Shown: positions 16,893 through 26,641, counted from the stretch's first letter. The stretch is DNA of 64,000 nucleotides from Sphingobacterium sp. (GCA_031286695.1 JAITTY010000022.1:1-64000); one strand, 5' to 3'. Numbers and translations are program-made. Notes: a model not told the origin generated them from the sequence alone.

Positions 16893-17729
16893 TTACTTGC
16901 TCAATTCCGCAATCTTTCGATCGATGAATTGTGATAGGGAAGGGTCAGCTGCCAGCTCCTTACTTTTTTGAAAAGCAGTCACGGCCTCTTTTTTCATCCC
17001 AATATTTTCATAGCCTGTGGCTAAGTAAAAGTATGACTCAGCATCGGGTTTTTGATCGATAACGGTCTTAAAACGCTCGATCGCCTTGTCAAACTGACGG
17101 GATTGCAATGAAAACAATCCCAAAGTTTTGTTTGCTTCTAAGTTTTTAGGATCAGCAGCAACGACTTCTCGCAACAAGGCAATACCTGCCATGGGATTGT
17201 TCGTTCCTGATACCATTGCGGCACCTAATCCTGTTTTTGCATCCAAGCTACCTGTATTCGCCTTCAACGCGGCTTCGTATGCATGAATTGCATTTTGATT
17301 TAACGCTTGGGCTAAAGTAGAGTCCTGCAAATTTGTATAAGCAGCACGATAAGCATTACCTGCTTTCAACCAATATTCAAATTTTGGAGAAACCTTTGCC
17401 ATTTCCTCATAGACAAAAGCCTGAGGGGCTGGTTTTGCGACATCGTCCCACTTATCTGCCAACTGTTGCAACAGCTTTATCTTATCCTCTCCAGAAGCTT
17501 TTGCAACTTGGCCCTCAATATCGGAAATTTCTTTGACTAAACTAGCATCTAAACCTTGTTTTGTCATCGAAGATATATTTTCCAAATTTACTTCATTGGA
17601 AGGTTTCGACTCAGATGCTGCAGCAGTTTGTTTTTCTTTGTTCACCAAACCTTTAATAGGCTGCGCCAAGAGCACAGCAACCAAGGCTACTACTGATCCT
17701 ATTACTATTATCTGTTTGGTTTTTGCCAT
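16893..17729 (-). CDS. membrane-anchored TPR protein
   Basis: An N-terminal uncleaved hydrophobic anchor (about 7-23) is followed by a low-complexity stretch, then several tetratricopeptide repeats from about 125 to 275 (for example NLEANKTLGLFSLQSRQFDKAIERF and AESYFYLATGYENIGMKKEA, each continuing the 34-residue periodicity). The protein is a likely scaffold exposed to the periplasm. It begins 18 bp after HU ends and precedes the mini ribosomal protein, so the three are probably one transcript. Specific partner unknown. Confidence 0.8.
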   Translation of the reverse strand: MAKTKQIIVIGSVVALVAVLLAQPIKGLVNKEKQTAAASESKPSNEVNLENISSMTKQGLDASLVKEISDIEGQVAKASGEDKIKLLQQLADKWDDVAKPAPQAFVYEEMAKVSPKFEYWLKAGNAYRAAYTNLQDSTLAQALNQNAIHAYEAALKANTGSLDAKTGLGAAMVSGTNNPMAGIALLREVVAADPKNLEANKTLGLFSLQSRQFDKAIERFKTVIDQKPDAESYFYLATGYENIGMKKEAVTAFQKSKELAADPSLSQFIDRKIAELSK

Positions 17730-17747
17730 GTTAATCTATTTTAAAGA

Positions 17748-18032
17748 TTATTTATTGCCATTCTTTACTTTCTCTACGAAAATTTTAGCTGGCTTGAAAC
17801 TAGGAACAAAGTGTTCAGGGATAATGATTGCTGTATTTTTTGAAATGTTTCTTGCAGTCTTCTCAGCTCTTTTTTTGACTACGAAGCTACCAAAACCTCT
17901 TACATATACATTTTCTCCTCCGATCATTGCGTTTTTGACAACTTTAAAGAACGCCTCTACGGTTTCTTGAACATCTACCTTCTCTAAGCCAGTTTTGGTA
18001 GAGATCTCTGCAATAATTTCTGCTTTAGTCAT
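17748..18032 (-). CDS. HU/IHF family DNA-binding protein
   Basis: A small dimeric nucleoid protein of 94 aa. The N-terminal helices (MTKAEIIAEISTKTGL) and the beta-arm region with VRGFGSFVVKKRAEKTARN (about 44-62) are classical. The arm then reads KNTAIIIPEHFVPSFKPAK, with a proline at the intercalating tip. It bends DNA non-specifically or with low specificity. It is the first gene of a probable operon with the TPR protein and the AURKAIP1-like peptide. Confidence 0.93.
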   Translation of the reverse strand: MTKAEIIAEISTKTGLEKVDVQETVEAFFKVVKNAMIGGENVYVRGFGSFVVKKRAEKTARNISKNTAIIIPEHFVPSFKPAKIFVEKVKNGNK

Positions 18033-18091
18033 ATCTATTTTACTGTAATTATTTATTTTTCAACCCTTAAGCCAACTAATGTTTGGGGATG

Positions 18092-18099
18092 CAAAAGTA
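18092..18099 (-). promoter_or_regulatory. candidate -7 element upstream of HU
   Basis: TACTTTTG on the minus strand, 59 bp before the start codon. It matches TAnnTTTG, but no TTG lies 20 nt upstream. Confidence 0.4.
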
Positions 18100-18279
18100 T
18101 TGTTTTAAAATGAGTAATGGAAATTATTTAAATACTTTTTTGATAAATAAGCTTCCAAAAGCCAAACATTTACAATCAATTAACGAGACATTACATCCGA
18201 CCAATCCTTAAATTAACCTCAAAAATAAAAACAATTATCTAATTTACAACATGTTGACTCATTAGATGTCATATAAAAA

Positions 18280-19326
18280 TCAATATATGCCAATTGCATG
18301 ACTTAGTCGATCCAAATCTGCTTCTGTATGGTGCGCATTCACCACAATCCGATTCAATAAGGGATCTGTAGCAAGCGGATAAGGAAAACTCGACACCAAT
18401 ATTCCAGCATCCATCAGTCTAGCATAAAGGCTCGGATCCGTTGAAGAAAAGACAGGAAAATTAGAAACTGCATTTAATTGCAACGCTATACGTGCCCGAA
18501 AGTAACGTATATTATGTTGCAACTTTTGGAATTGCTCCAGATAAATCTGCTCTCCATAAATAAATGCATATAAGCTGGCCGGTGAGCTTGGCGAAGCGCC
18601 AGTATAAAAGTTGGATCGCTTAAGTGACTTGATCCGCGCCCCATCCGCCAAGATCAAACCGGCATCTGTCGCGAGACCTTTCGCCAATGAGGCAACGACA
18701 ATTAATTCAATATTAGGCAAGTGAAAATTGCTGCTATCGAATGAAATGCCATTCTCACGGGTAACACCAATTCCGTGCGAATCGTCTAGAAGCAATACAA
18801 CTTTCTTGTTTGGATCAATATGCTTAAATACTGTAAAGTCATAGATCTCCGGCTTCATATTATCCAGGCTGTTGCTGACAATGATAAATGAAGTCTGCGG
18901 CGATTGATTGATATAAGCGACAGCAGCAGCAGCCCAGTCAACAAAACTTCCCACTGCTGTGGGTTTTTCATCTAACCACAACGACGGGTGACAGGAAGGA
19001 GCATGCAGGACTTCACCTTCGGTAGCCAATGTCCTGACAAGAAATTGAGCCGCCAAATATCCGCTGGAAAGCAATAGGCTTGCTTCAAAACCAAAACGCT
19101 TCGCTGCATATTCTTCCGCTTGATCAAATATGGCCTGTTGCACATTATTATTTCGAGAGGTGCCATTGTTAATACCATATCGCTGTATACCTTCTATGAA
19201 AATAGAAGCATATGCTTTATCTGTTGCCAGCCCTAGATAGGAAGTTCCACCGAAAAAAAGATATTCCTTACCGCCGACCACAATAACGCGACCTGTTGGT
19301 TGTTCTAAATGCGTAAAATTATTCAT
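18280..19326 (-). CDS. PLP-dependent alpha-oxoamine synthase-like aminotransferase (BioF/KBL family)
   Basis: A fold-type I PLP enzyme. LLLDDSHGIGV (178-188) provides the Asp/His pair that contacts the cofactor, and K216 in SLAKGLATDAG is the expected Schiff-base lysine. The N-terminal phrase FFGGTSYLGLATD resembles the BioF/KBL opening NYLGLA. At 348 aa it is shorter than typical AONS or KBL enzymes because it lacks the first 30-40 residues. Such enzymes condense an acyl-CoA with an amino acid; the CqsA autoinducer synthase is a member. The substrate is not deducible. It lies 23 bp after the D-2-hydroxyacid dehydrogenase gene and is probably co-transcribed with it. Confidence 0.8.
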   Translation of the reverse strand: MNNFTHLEQPTGRVIVVGGKEYLFFGGTSYLGLATDKAYASIFIEGIQRYGINNGTSRNNNVQQAIFDQAEEYAAKRFGFEASLLLSSGYLAAQFLVRTLATEGEVLHAPSCHPSLWLDEKPTAVGSFVDWAAAAVAYINQSPQTSFIIVSNSLDNMKPEIYDFTVFKHIDPNKKVVLLLDDSHGIGVTRENGISFDSSNFHLPNIELIVVASLAKGLATDAGLILADGARIKSLKRSNFYTGASPSSPASLYAFIYGEQIYLEQFQKLQHNIRYFRARIALQLNAVSNFPVFSSTDPSLYARLMDAGILVSSFPYPLATDPLLNRIVVNAHHTEADLDRLSHAIGIY

Positions 19327-19349
19327 CTATGTATAGCCGATTCATTCAA

Positions 19350-20318
19350 TTAGCGGGTCAATACTTCGGGGTTAGCGATATGCTGTGGATCACCTTCGGA
19401 AAAGGCTACAATATTCTCAAAAGCAAGTCTAAATAATTGTTCGTAACCATTTTTCTCTACATAGCCAATGTGTGGCGTACAAAGCACATTTGGCAGCTGC
19501 AATAATGGATAGTTAGGGTCAAAAATTGGTTCGGACTCATAGACATCTACCGCAGCCATGCCTGGGACACCTGTTTCGAGTGCGGTCAATAGTGCACCTT
19601 CTTCCACTAATTCAGCACGAGAAGTGTTGACAAAAAGTGCTGTCGGCTTCATAGACCGGAGATCTTCGAGCTTTACGATACCTCGCGTCGCAGGTACCAA
19701 CCTGAGGTGTAAAGTAACCACATCTGAAAAATGAAAAAAATCGGATTTACTAGCAGCAGCCAAAAAGCCATCTTTTACAGCTTCCTCGCGTGAATTTTCG
19801 CTTCCCCAAACAATTACTTGAGCACCGAAAGCCTTAGCATACTGCGCTATTCGCTTCCCTATTTTTCCATAGCTCCATATCCCTATTGTTTTGCCAGAGA
19901 CGCAGTCTCCTATGTTTGTTTGCCACAAACCTTTCTTCATATCGCAGCGCGCCTGAGGCAAACCACGAAGGGCATTCATGATCAAAAGCCAGGTCAATTC
20001 AGCTGGAGCAACAGGAGAGCCCATACTTTCGGCTACAGCCACGTGGAAGCGACTACAGACTGCCAAATCTAAATGGTTTGAAATTTTGCCCGTCTGGCTA
20101 ATTAGCTTTAGCTTCGGAAGCTGAGACAACAGGTCTTCCGTAATTTTTGTCCGCTCTCTAATGAGTACCAGTGCATCCGTATCGCTTAATTTTTCAGCCA
20201 GTAAAGCCGGATCTGAATAGGACTGTTTCAATATTTGGACATCATGACCATCAAGAATTTTGAAACAGTCCAACTTTCGGACAGCATCTTGATAGTCATC
20301 TAAAATGGTTACTCGCAT
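19350..20318 (-). CDS. D-2-hydroxyacid dehydrogenase family protein
   Basis: NAD-dependent oxidoreductase related to glycerate and phosphoglycerate dehydrogenases. The nucleotide-binding segment KTIGIWSYGKIGKRIAQYAK (about 143-162) has the GxGxxG-type pattern, with Tyr replacing one Gly (SYGKIG). The catalytic Arg occurs in LHLRLVPATRG (about 204-214), the Glu in the YESEPIFD region, and the His in CTPHIGYVEKNGYE (about 286-299). It is probably co-transcribed with the PLP enzyme downstream. Substrate unknown. Confidence 0.88.
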   Translation of the reverse strand: MRVTILDDYQDAVRKLDCFKILDGHDVQILKQSYSDPALLAEKLSDTDALVLIRERTKITEDLLSQLPKLKLISQTGKISNHLDLAVCSRFHVAVAESMGSPVAPAELTWLLIMNALRGLPQARCDMKKGLWQTNIGDCVSGKTIGIWSYGKIGKRIAQYAKAFGAQVIVWGSENSREEAVKDGFLAAASKSDFFHFSDVVTLHLRLVPATRGIVKLEDLRSMKPTALFVNTSRAELVEEGALLTALETGVPGMAAVDVYESEPIFDPNYPLLQLPNVLCTPHIGYVEKNGYEQLFRLAFENIVAFSEGDPQHIANPEVLTR

Positions 20319-20584
20319 TTTTTTCTGACTTAATTTTAAACTCTTATTTGCAATATCAAACTAAAATAAATTGCCCATTATATGCAGTATAACTGCGTAG
20401 CATATAAAAGCAATCTATCACGCTATCCACTAGAGAACTTATTATAGAGGAAATTTTGTTTTCCGACATCAATTTACAGCATAAAGTTGGAATCCTGCAA
20501 TTCGTCATGATATTTTGACATTCCATCCACTCTTTTTCGCAGGAGCGCTTACTTCAATTGATCTTTGAAAAAAAATAAAGAAAA

Positions 20585-22732
20585 ATGAAGCTGCTATTAA
20601 CCTTACTATGTTTAAGTATAACCGTCGTATCCGCACAGTCTATCCTAAAAGGGAAAGTGCTCGGCAAAAATGGAAAACCTATTTATTTAGCCAATGTTTA
20701 TATTGAAGGCACCTACGATGGCGGCACCACAGATTCGCTTGGTAACTTCATTTTTGAAACCAGTGAACAGGGGGCTAAAATCATAAAAGCGTCCGTTGTG
20801 GGCCTTCCAACATATAGCAAGCCTATCCAGCTTCCCCAAAAAGAATTGCTGATTATTCACATGCAAGAAAGTGAAAATCGACTACAGGAAGTCACAATCC
20901 AAGCAGGTGTTCTACAAGCCAATAGCTCCGGAAAAAACACGGTAATGAGCCCATTGGACATTGTCACCACGGCAGGAAGCATGGGCAATATCATCAGTGC
21001 GTTAGCGACGTTGCCCGGTGCGCAGGTCGCCGGAGAAAATGGCCGCCTGATGGTTCACGGTGGGGATGCATCCGAAACACAGACTTATATCAATGGAATC
21101 AGAGTTGCACAACCCTATACCGCCACACCTAATGAGGTGCCTGTCCGGGGCCGATTTTCTCCTATGTTATTTAAGGGGGTAAATTTTTCTACAGGGGGTT
21201 ATTCAGCAGAATTTGGCAATGCCCTATCCAGTATTTTAGCACTAAACACCGAAAATAAGATTGAACAGCCAAAAACAGAGCTCTCATTATCTTCAGTCGG
21301 ATTGGGTTTGGGACATACAGTACAATGGGGGAAAAATTCGCTGACATTTAACAGTAGCTACACAAACTTAAAACCTTATTCAAAAATAATTACACCCGAC
21401 ATTAAATGGACAAAACCTTATGAAAATGCTTCTGGAGAAATGATCTATCGCCATCAGTTCAAAGAAGGTTTCCTAAATATTTATGGTGCCTACAATTTTG
21501 AGGATATGGGGCTTTATCAAGCTGACATCAATTATGAACAGCCTGTCCTATTGAAAAAGAAATCCAACAATTCATATGCTAATATTACCTACAGTCAGAA
21601 TCTGGGAAACCGGTGGACTTTCAATTCTGGTATTGGCCTAGGTTACCTCACCGATAAGCTGCATTATGACGATATTTTCCTACCCAACGAAGAAAAGAGT
21701 CTTCACATAAAGGGAGTGCTAAGCAAAATCTGGAATAATAAGATTAAAAGTATCGGGGGTATAGAATATTTTGATAATAATTATCAAGAAGAATACCAGC
21801 GTCAAAACCTTGAATACAACTATGGATACCATAGTAAGATGACCTCTTTGTTTACTGAAACTACTTTCGGGATCCTACCACACCTAATCGGAAAAATAGG
21901 ATTACGGGAAACTTCATCCAATCTTCAGGAAAGGAATACGCTGGAACCGAGGGCCTCTTTGGGATACGCATTGAATAAATATACCCAGCTCTCCATGGCC
22001 TATGGCTCTTTTCATCAACAAGCTGCTACCCCTGTATTAAAATATGCCCCACAACTTGACTGGCTGGAAGCCAATCACTATATCGCCAATTATTTCTATG
22101 AACGGGCGGGGCATCTACTTCGCTTAGAAGCGTATCACAAAGAATACAGCAACTTGGTTAAATACAATAGTATGACACCAAGGTACGATAGCCAATACGA
22201 CAATACCGGAAACGGTAAGGTAAAAGGCTTTGACCTATTTTATAAAAATACCAGCAGCATCAAAAATCTCCAGTACTGGATTTCATATTCGTATACCGAT
22301 AGCAAGAGAAATGAAGCTAATTATCCTGCCACGGTCATGCCTCCATATGTGTATAAACACAGTATTTACCTTGTTGGAAAGTACTGGTTTGCTAACCTTC
22401 GATCACAGCTCAGTCTGACAAATTCCTTTGTATCCGGCAGAAATTACAATGATCCTAACCAAACGGTTTTCATGAATGGACGTACAAAAGGTTATAATAA
22501 TCTTTCCATGAGCTGGTCGTTTCTCTACAGCCAGCAAAAAATTATCCATTTCTCCGTCAGCAACGTTCTTGGCGCCGCTCCGATTTATGGTTATCAGTAT
22601 ACAGACCAACCAAATTCACAGGGAATATATGACCGTAGACCCATCGTTCCAACAGCCAAGCGTTTTGTCTTTTTAGGCTATTTCTGGACGATCAGCAAAA
22701 ACGAAAAAGAAAATCAATTGGACAATCTCTAA
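20585..22732 (+). CDS. TonB-dependent receptor with carboxypeptidase-like N-domain
   Basis: A signal peptide (about 1-17) is followed by a CarboxypepD_reg-like domain (about 20-90, KGKVLGKNGKPIYLANVYIE). Next is a plug domain (about 115-215, LATLPGAQVAGENGRLMVHGG, YINGIRVAQPY), then a 22-strand-type barrel. It imports an unidentified ligand across the outer membrane. At 715 aa it is small for a SusC-like protein, and no SusD partner is adjacent, so it is more like a siderophore- or cofactor-type receptor. A TPR-like exported protein and a LytS/LytTR pair lie downstream on the same strand and may respond to the same cue. Confidence 0.88.
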   Translation: MKLLLTLLCLSITVVSAQSILKGKVLGKNGKPIYLANVYIEGTYDGGTTDSLGNFIFETSEQGAKIIKASVVGLPTYSKPIQLPQKELLIIHMQESENRLQEVTIQAGVLQANSSGKNTVMSPLDIVTTAGSMGNIISALATLPGAQVAGENGRLMVHGGDASETQTYINGIRVAQPYTATPNEVPVRGRFSPMLFKGVNFSTGGYSAEFGNALSSILALNTENKIEQPKTELSLSSVGLGLGHTVQWGKNSLTFNSSYTNLKPYSKIITPDIKWTKPYENASGEMIYRHQFKEGFLNIYGAYNFEDMGLYQADINYEQPVLLKKKSNNSYANITYSQNLGNRWTFNSGIGLGYLTDKLHYDDIFLPNEEKSLHIKGVLSKIWNNKIKSIGGIEYFDNNYQEEYQRQNLEYNYGYHSKMTSLFTETTFGILPHLIGKIGLRETSSNLQERNTLEPRASLGYALNKYTQLSMAYGSFHQQAATPVLKYAPQLDWLEANHYIANYFYERAGHLLRLEAYHKEYSNLVKYNSMTPRYDSQYDNTGNGKVKGFDLFYKNTSSIKNLQYWISYSYTDSKRNEANYPATVMPPYVYKHSIYLVGKYWFANLRSQLSLTNSFVSGRNYNDPNQTVFMNGRTKGYNNLSMSWSFLYSQQKIIHFSVSNVLGAAPIYGYQYTDQPNSQGIYDRRPIVPTAKRFVFLGYFWTISKNEKENQLDNL

Positions 22733-22877
22733 AACTCAACAACTCATCGTAAAAATATATCGATTCATCCAGCATTATTGCTACTTAACAATGCTTATGA
22801 CGAACTTCATTACTATTGGAAGAGCGATAAATCAGATACAGCAACATTAAAATATATTTAATACTAAACGAGAAATC

Positions 22878-23492
22878 ATGAAATCATTTATTATTGCAAT
22901 CCTCTGCTTACTAAGCAGCGCCACATTTGCACAAGGCAATTTTGAAAAAAGTATGGGACAAGCCATGGGTTTATGGAAATCAGGAGAGACACAGAAAGCG
23001 GCAGCTCTTTTAGAGCGCATTGCTCAGGTAGAAAAGGACAATTGGATTCCGGCGTATTACCAAGCAATGGTGCTAACGACAGCTTCCTTCAGAGAGAAGA
23101 ACAAAGAAACGCAAGCAAAATATATCCAATCGGCAGAAGACATTCTGAACACAACAGCTCAGGACAATAATCCAGAATGGCTTGTTCTGCGGGCAATGAA
23201 CAAAACAGCACTGATGATCACAGATCCTATGACAAAAGCGAAAGAGTTGTCACCTAGCATTATAGGGCTTTATAAAAAGGCGCTAGCAATAGCCCCCAAT
23301 AATCCCCGGGCTGTATTGGGACTTGCGGAGTTTCAGATGAATGCAAAAAAATATTTCAATCAAGATACCAGCAAAGAATGTGAGGATGTGAAGAAAGCAC
23401 TATCTTTATTCAATGAAGAAAAAGTTACTGTCCCATTTGGGCCGTCATGGGGCAAGGATCGGGCAGAACAACTGGTAAAAGAATGCAAATAA
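22878..23492 (+). CDS. exported TPR-like hypothetical protein
   Basis: A signal peptide (about 1-18, ATFAQG cleavage region) leads to a helical 185-residue protein with TPR-like spacing (GLWKSGETQKAAALLERIAQ at about 32-51, and an IGLYKKALAIAPNNPRAVLGLAEF segment). No enzymatic motif. The next gene, a LytS-type kinase, starts 6 bp downstream, which indicates co-transcription. Its role in that sensory operon is not known. Confidence 0.7.
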   Translation: MKSFIIAILCLLSSATFAQGNFEKSMGQAMGLWKSGETQKAAALLERIAQVEKDNWIPAYYQAMVLTTASFREKNKETQAKYIQSAEDILNTTAQDNNPEWLVLRAMNKTALMITDPMTKAKELSPSIIGLYKKALAIAPNNPRAVLGLAEFQMNAKKYFNQDTSKECEDVKKALSLFNEEKVTVPFGPSWGKDRAEQLVKECK

Positions 23493-23498
23493 CACTTT

Positions 23499-24566
23499 GT
23501 GAAAAAAGCACCGTTTAAAGCCATTATACAAGCGTTACTCGCAAGCTTGGTCGTAAGCATCTATTTTGTGGTTGTGGCCAAGTTGCAATATAAAAATACG
23601 CCATGGACATCAATTGTTCTTCATCCGAACATGTTGAGAGGGCTATTCTATGGCTTTTTTCTTTTCTTGGGTAATGGATACCTATCTAAATGGGCCTCTA
23701 ATAAATATCCTAACACAAAGGATTTTGGAAAGAAAATGGCTTTTTTTTATACTGGAAGTATTATACTATCTATACTTGTTGTATTTTCTGTTAACGTTTT
23801 TTTCTCTGATCTATTTACGGTAAAAAACAACGAAGACTTTCTAAAGAGATTTCATGATTTTGTCGGTCAGCAACATATTGCCTATTACTTTCAAATCGCA
23901 ATTACATCTCTTTTTATCTCGATGGTTTTTTTTGGATTCTATTTTTACAAGCGATTTAAAGATTACCAGATCAAAGAGACGCAGCAAGAAAAACAACAAA
24001 TAACAGCGCAATTTGAGTCCTTGAAGAATCAATTGGACCCACATTTTTTGTTCAATAGCCTGAATGTACTTAATGGATTAATCGAGGAAAGCCCCAAAAA
24101 GGCGAGTATGTTTACGACTGATCTCTCTAAAATTTACCGGTATGTGCTGGAACAGAAAGATAAAAGCCTTGTTTCACTACAGGACGAGCTCGCGTTTTCA
24201 AAAGCTTATTTAAATCTTCTGAACCTGCGATTCGAAGACGGCATTCAGATCGATCTAGCTATTAGCGAAGAGCAAAATAAGGGGTTTATTTTACCGCTTT
24301 CTCTTCAATTGCTGATCGAAAATGTGATCAAACACAACGTTATTTCCCTAAAAAAACCACTTTTTCTGAAGATTTATCGGAATGCTGATTATCTATATGT
24401 GGAAAATAATCTTCAGAAAAAGAAAGTACTCCATGGCAACTCAGGAATTGGCTTAAAAAATATTCAGGATCGTTATAGGATACTATCCAGTTTGCCTGTA
24501 CACATTCAGGAAAGCGATACTGCATTTTCTGTCGGATTGCCGATTATGACTGAAATAGTTGCCTAA
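23499..24566 (+). CDS. LytS-family sensor histidine kinase
   Basis: An N-terminal membrane region with about four helices (13-32, 44-62, 80-102, 127-147) is followed by the His_kinase (PF06580) box. There, H182 in LDPHFLFNSLN is the predicted phosphorylated residue. The HATPase region contains LIENVIKHN and GIGLKNIQDRY. GTG is used as start. The partner response regulator is almost certainly the LytTR protein at 24679. No extracellular ligand domain is visible, so sensing is likely within the membrane. Confidence 0.9.
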   Translation: MKKAPFKAIIQALLASLVVSIYFVVVAKLQYKNTPWTSIVLHPNMLRGLFYGFFLFLGNGYLSKWASNKYPNTKDFGKKMAFFYTGSIILSILVVFSVNVFFSDLFTVKNNEDFLKRFHDFVGQQHIAYYFQIAITSLFISMVFFGFYFYKRFKDYQIKETQQEKQQITAQFESLKNQLDPHFLFNSLNVLNGLIEESPKKASMFTTDLSKIYRYVLEQKDKSLVSLQDELAFSKAYLNLLNLRFEDGIQIDLAISEEQNKGFILPLSLQLLIENVIKHNVISLKKPLFLKIYRNADYLYVENNLQKKKVLHGNSGIGLKNIQDRYRILSSLPVHIQESDTAFSVGLPIMTEIVA

Positions 24567-24678
24567 AAAACAGTTACCCTGAAATAAACATATACGACCG
24601 ATCATCAAGGATCACATTTCAGGAGCTATAACAAGATCATCTCCATAAAAGATGACCAATAAGCATGAAAAATAAACA

Positions 24679-25428
24679 ATGAAAATATTAATTATAGAAG
24701 ACGAACTCCCTTCGGCAAGATTTCTACAAAGAAAACTGGAGGCACTCGGTTACACGGTGTCTGCTGTACTGCAGACCGTAGAAGAATCCATCGAATGGTT
24801 TCTGTCAAATACTGAACCTGATCTGCTATTTATGGACATTCAGCTCGCCGATGGGATTTCATTCGATATCCTTGAGCAGATAAAACCCAATTCGGCCATC
24901 ATTTTCACCACAGCATTTGACGAGTACTTATTAAGGGCTTTTAAACAGAATAGCATTGATTATCTGCTGAAACCAATTGAAGATGAAGAATTGGAAAACG
25001 CTATCGAAAAGTTTATCCAATATAGACGTCCCAGTCCCCAGTTTGACCTAGCGTCTCTTGAAACATTGTTTAAAAATACCGTACAGTCATATAAAGAACG
25101 CTTTACCATCAAAATTGGCCAAACTCTAAAAGTGATCACAACCCAGCAGATTGAATGCATTTACAGTGAAAACAAAGGCACTTACCTCTACAGCAATGAA
25201 AATAACAACTATCTGTTGGATCAGACATTGGACGCCTTAACACCGCAGCTGTCGCCAAAAGATTTTTTTAGAATCAATCGCAGCACGATTGTTCAATTTG
25301 ACGCCATCAAAAATATTGCGATACACTCCAATGCACGGTTGAAAATATACCTTAAACATTATGAATCGGATGAGCTCATTGTCTCTCGAGAGAAAGTCGC
25401 TGCTTTCAAAAATTGGCTGGACAAATAA
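24679..25428 (+). CDS. LytTR-type response regulator
   Basis: A receiver domain (about 1-115) with acidic pocket IEDE, phosphoacceptor D53 (LLFMDIQ) and the K of LLKPIEDEE. A C-terminal LytTR DNA-binding domain (about 145-245) carries FFRINRSTIVQFDAI and SREKVAAFKNWL. It forms a two-component pair with the LytS kinase 112 bp upstream. LytTR regulators bind paired direct repeats; no target site was identified in the window. Confidence 0.93.
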   Translation: MKILIIEDELPSARFLQRKLEALGYTVSAVLQTVEESIEWFLSNTEPDLLFMDIQLADGISFDILEQIKPNSAIIFTTAFDEYLLRAFKQNSIDYLLKPIEDEELENAIEKFIQYRRPSPQFDLASLETLFKNTVQSYKERFTIKIGQTLKVITTQQIECIYSENKGTYLYSNENNNYLLDQTLDALTPQLSPKDFFRINRSTIVQFDAIKNIAIHSNARLKIYLKHYESDELIVSREKVAAFKNWLDK

Positions 25429-25556
25429 TCGAAGTGGATTGCCAAAAGTTATTCGTCACAAAATGGACGTCCCATCAAACAGAGGCTGTAAAAAGTAGTT
25501 TTTATATCAAAAAACGCTCAATGTAAATACGAGCCCAAAGAGGAAAGCGAAGCGTG

Positions 25557-26018
25557 CTACATATTGATTCTGTAGTTTAGCGGAATACTAAAGCGGAGAG
25601 AAACTGCAAAGCCTTTCATCGGTCTATAGTCCTTTTTATCATTGATGGAGAATCCATAGCCAAAGTCAAGATCCAGTAAAGTTGCTAAACTGACCCCCAA
25701 TTTTGGAGTAACGGTGTAAGGAGTGACCTCCGCACGCACAAAAGGTGTTAATACATAGGTCTGAGGATAATAGGTTATTGCTGCCTCGGGAATCACGGCA
25801 AACTTCTTTTGCGTCCAAGTAAAGTTAGCTGTTGCATCCGCCCGCAGAATATGATCTCCGATAAAGGGAAAAGCAAAATAAGCTCCTGTTTTTATTATAC
25901 TGCCTTTCTGGAATTGGTAACTCAAGGTAGGGCCGATTAAATGGTCTTGCGCTTTAATGCTGCTGCCAAGTATCAGTAAAATAAGTGTGCCGAGAAAATA
26001 TATAGCCCTATTTCGCAT
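25557..26018 (-). CDS. small outer-membrane beta-barrel protein (paralogue of 26024)
   Basis: A cleavable signal peptide (about 1-23, ending SIKAQD) precedes a 130-residue mature domain of alternating hydrophobic strands (GPTLSYQFQKGS, VIPEAAITYYPQTYVLTPFVRAE...). The pattern resembles a small eight-stranded outer-membrane barrel. It is closely similar to its upstream neighbour in strand order and key phrases (TPKLGVSL vs TPKIGASL, GFAVSLRFSIPLNYRI vs GITVSVGVNIPLNFHI). This indicates tandem duplication. Only 5 bp separate the two genes. Function unknown. Confidence 0.65.
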   Translation of the reverse strand: MRNRAIYFLGTLILLILGSSIKAQDHLIGPTLSYQFQKGSIIKTGAYFAFPFIGDHILRADATANFTWTQKKFAVIPEAAITYYPQTYVLTPFVRAEVTPYTVTPKLGVSLATLLDLDFGYGFSINDKKDYRPMKGFAVSLRFSIPLNYRINM

Positions 26019-26023
26019 CTTGT

Positions 26024-26500
26024 TTAGTAAATATGAAAATTTAACGGAATATTCACGCCTACTGATACTGTAATTCCATCGATAGGCTTAAAATTTTTCT
26101 TCGTGTTATAATCAAATCCGTACCCAACCCCCAGGTCAACGATAGAGAAAAGACTCGCACCTATCTTGGGGGTAATTGTATAGGGGGTAAGCTCCGCTTT
26201 TACAAAAGGGAAAAGGACAAAATCATTTAAATAATATGTAAATCCCAGTTCGGGAATGACGGTCGTTTTACCTTCCATCCAGCTGAAATTGGCACCGGCA
26301 TCAATTTTCATATATTGAAAATCGTTAGGAGCGAACAAGCCCCAGCCTGAAACTTTCAGAAAATTACCACTTTGATACTGATAACCCACTGAAGGACCCC
26401 AGATCCATTTATTATGCTGTTTCCAAGGTTGCTCTTGCGCCATGGAAAACGAAACAAATAAAGAAAGGATAATAAATAGTGATAATGTTTTTAGTTTCAT
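26024..26500 (-). CDS. small outer-membrane beta-barrel protein (paralogue of 25557)
   Basis: A signal peptide (about 1-21, SFSMAQE) and a mature domain of alternating strands, clearly homologous along its length to the gene at 25557. Shared spaced phrases are GPSVGYQYQSG, VIPELGFTYYLND, PFVKAELTPYTITPKIGASL (this one to 20 residues) and a DLGVGYGF segment. It is first in a two-gene operon. The conserved pair VIPE and TPYTxTPK may mark a barrel family restricted to this phylum. No ligand is apparent. Confidence 0.65.
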   Translation of the reverse strand: MKLKTLSLFIILSLFVSFSMAQEQPWKQHNKWIWGPSVGYQYQSGNFLKVSGWGLFAPNDFQYMKIDAGANFSWMEGKTTVIPELGFTYYLNDFVLFPFVKAELTPYTITPKIGASLFSIVDLGVGYGFDYNTKKNFKPIDGITVSVGVNIPLNFHIY

Positions 26501-26641
26501 CCAGCTAAATTACAAACTATAATCTATTTTATGGAATACAACAGGTACTCAGTAGAATAGTTTTACCTAAAACAGAAAAATCCCATTCACATAACTAACC
26601 GCGTCGCATAAAATCGAAAAAAAAGGCTGATATGGCTATTT

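Noticed and set aside
20384..20396. GCAGT-ata-ACTGC palindrome upstream of the TonB receptor gene
   Set aside because: Only 5-bp arms in AT-rich sequence; chance occurrence cannot be excluded.
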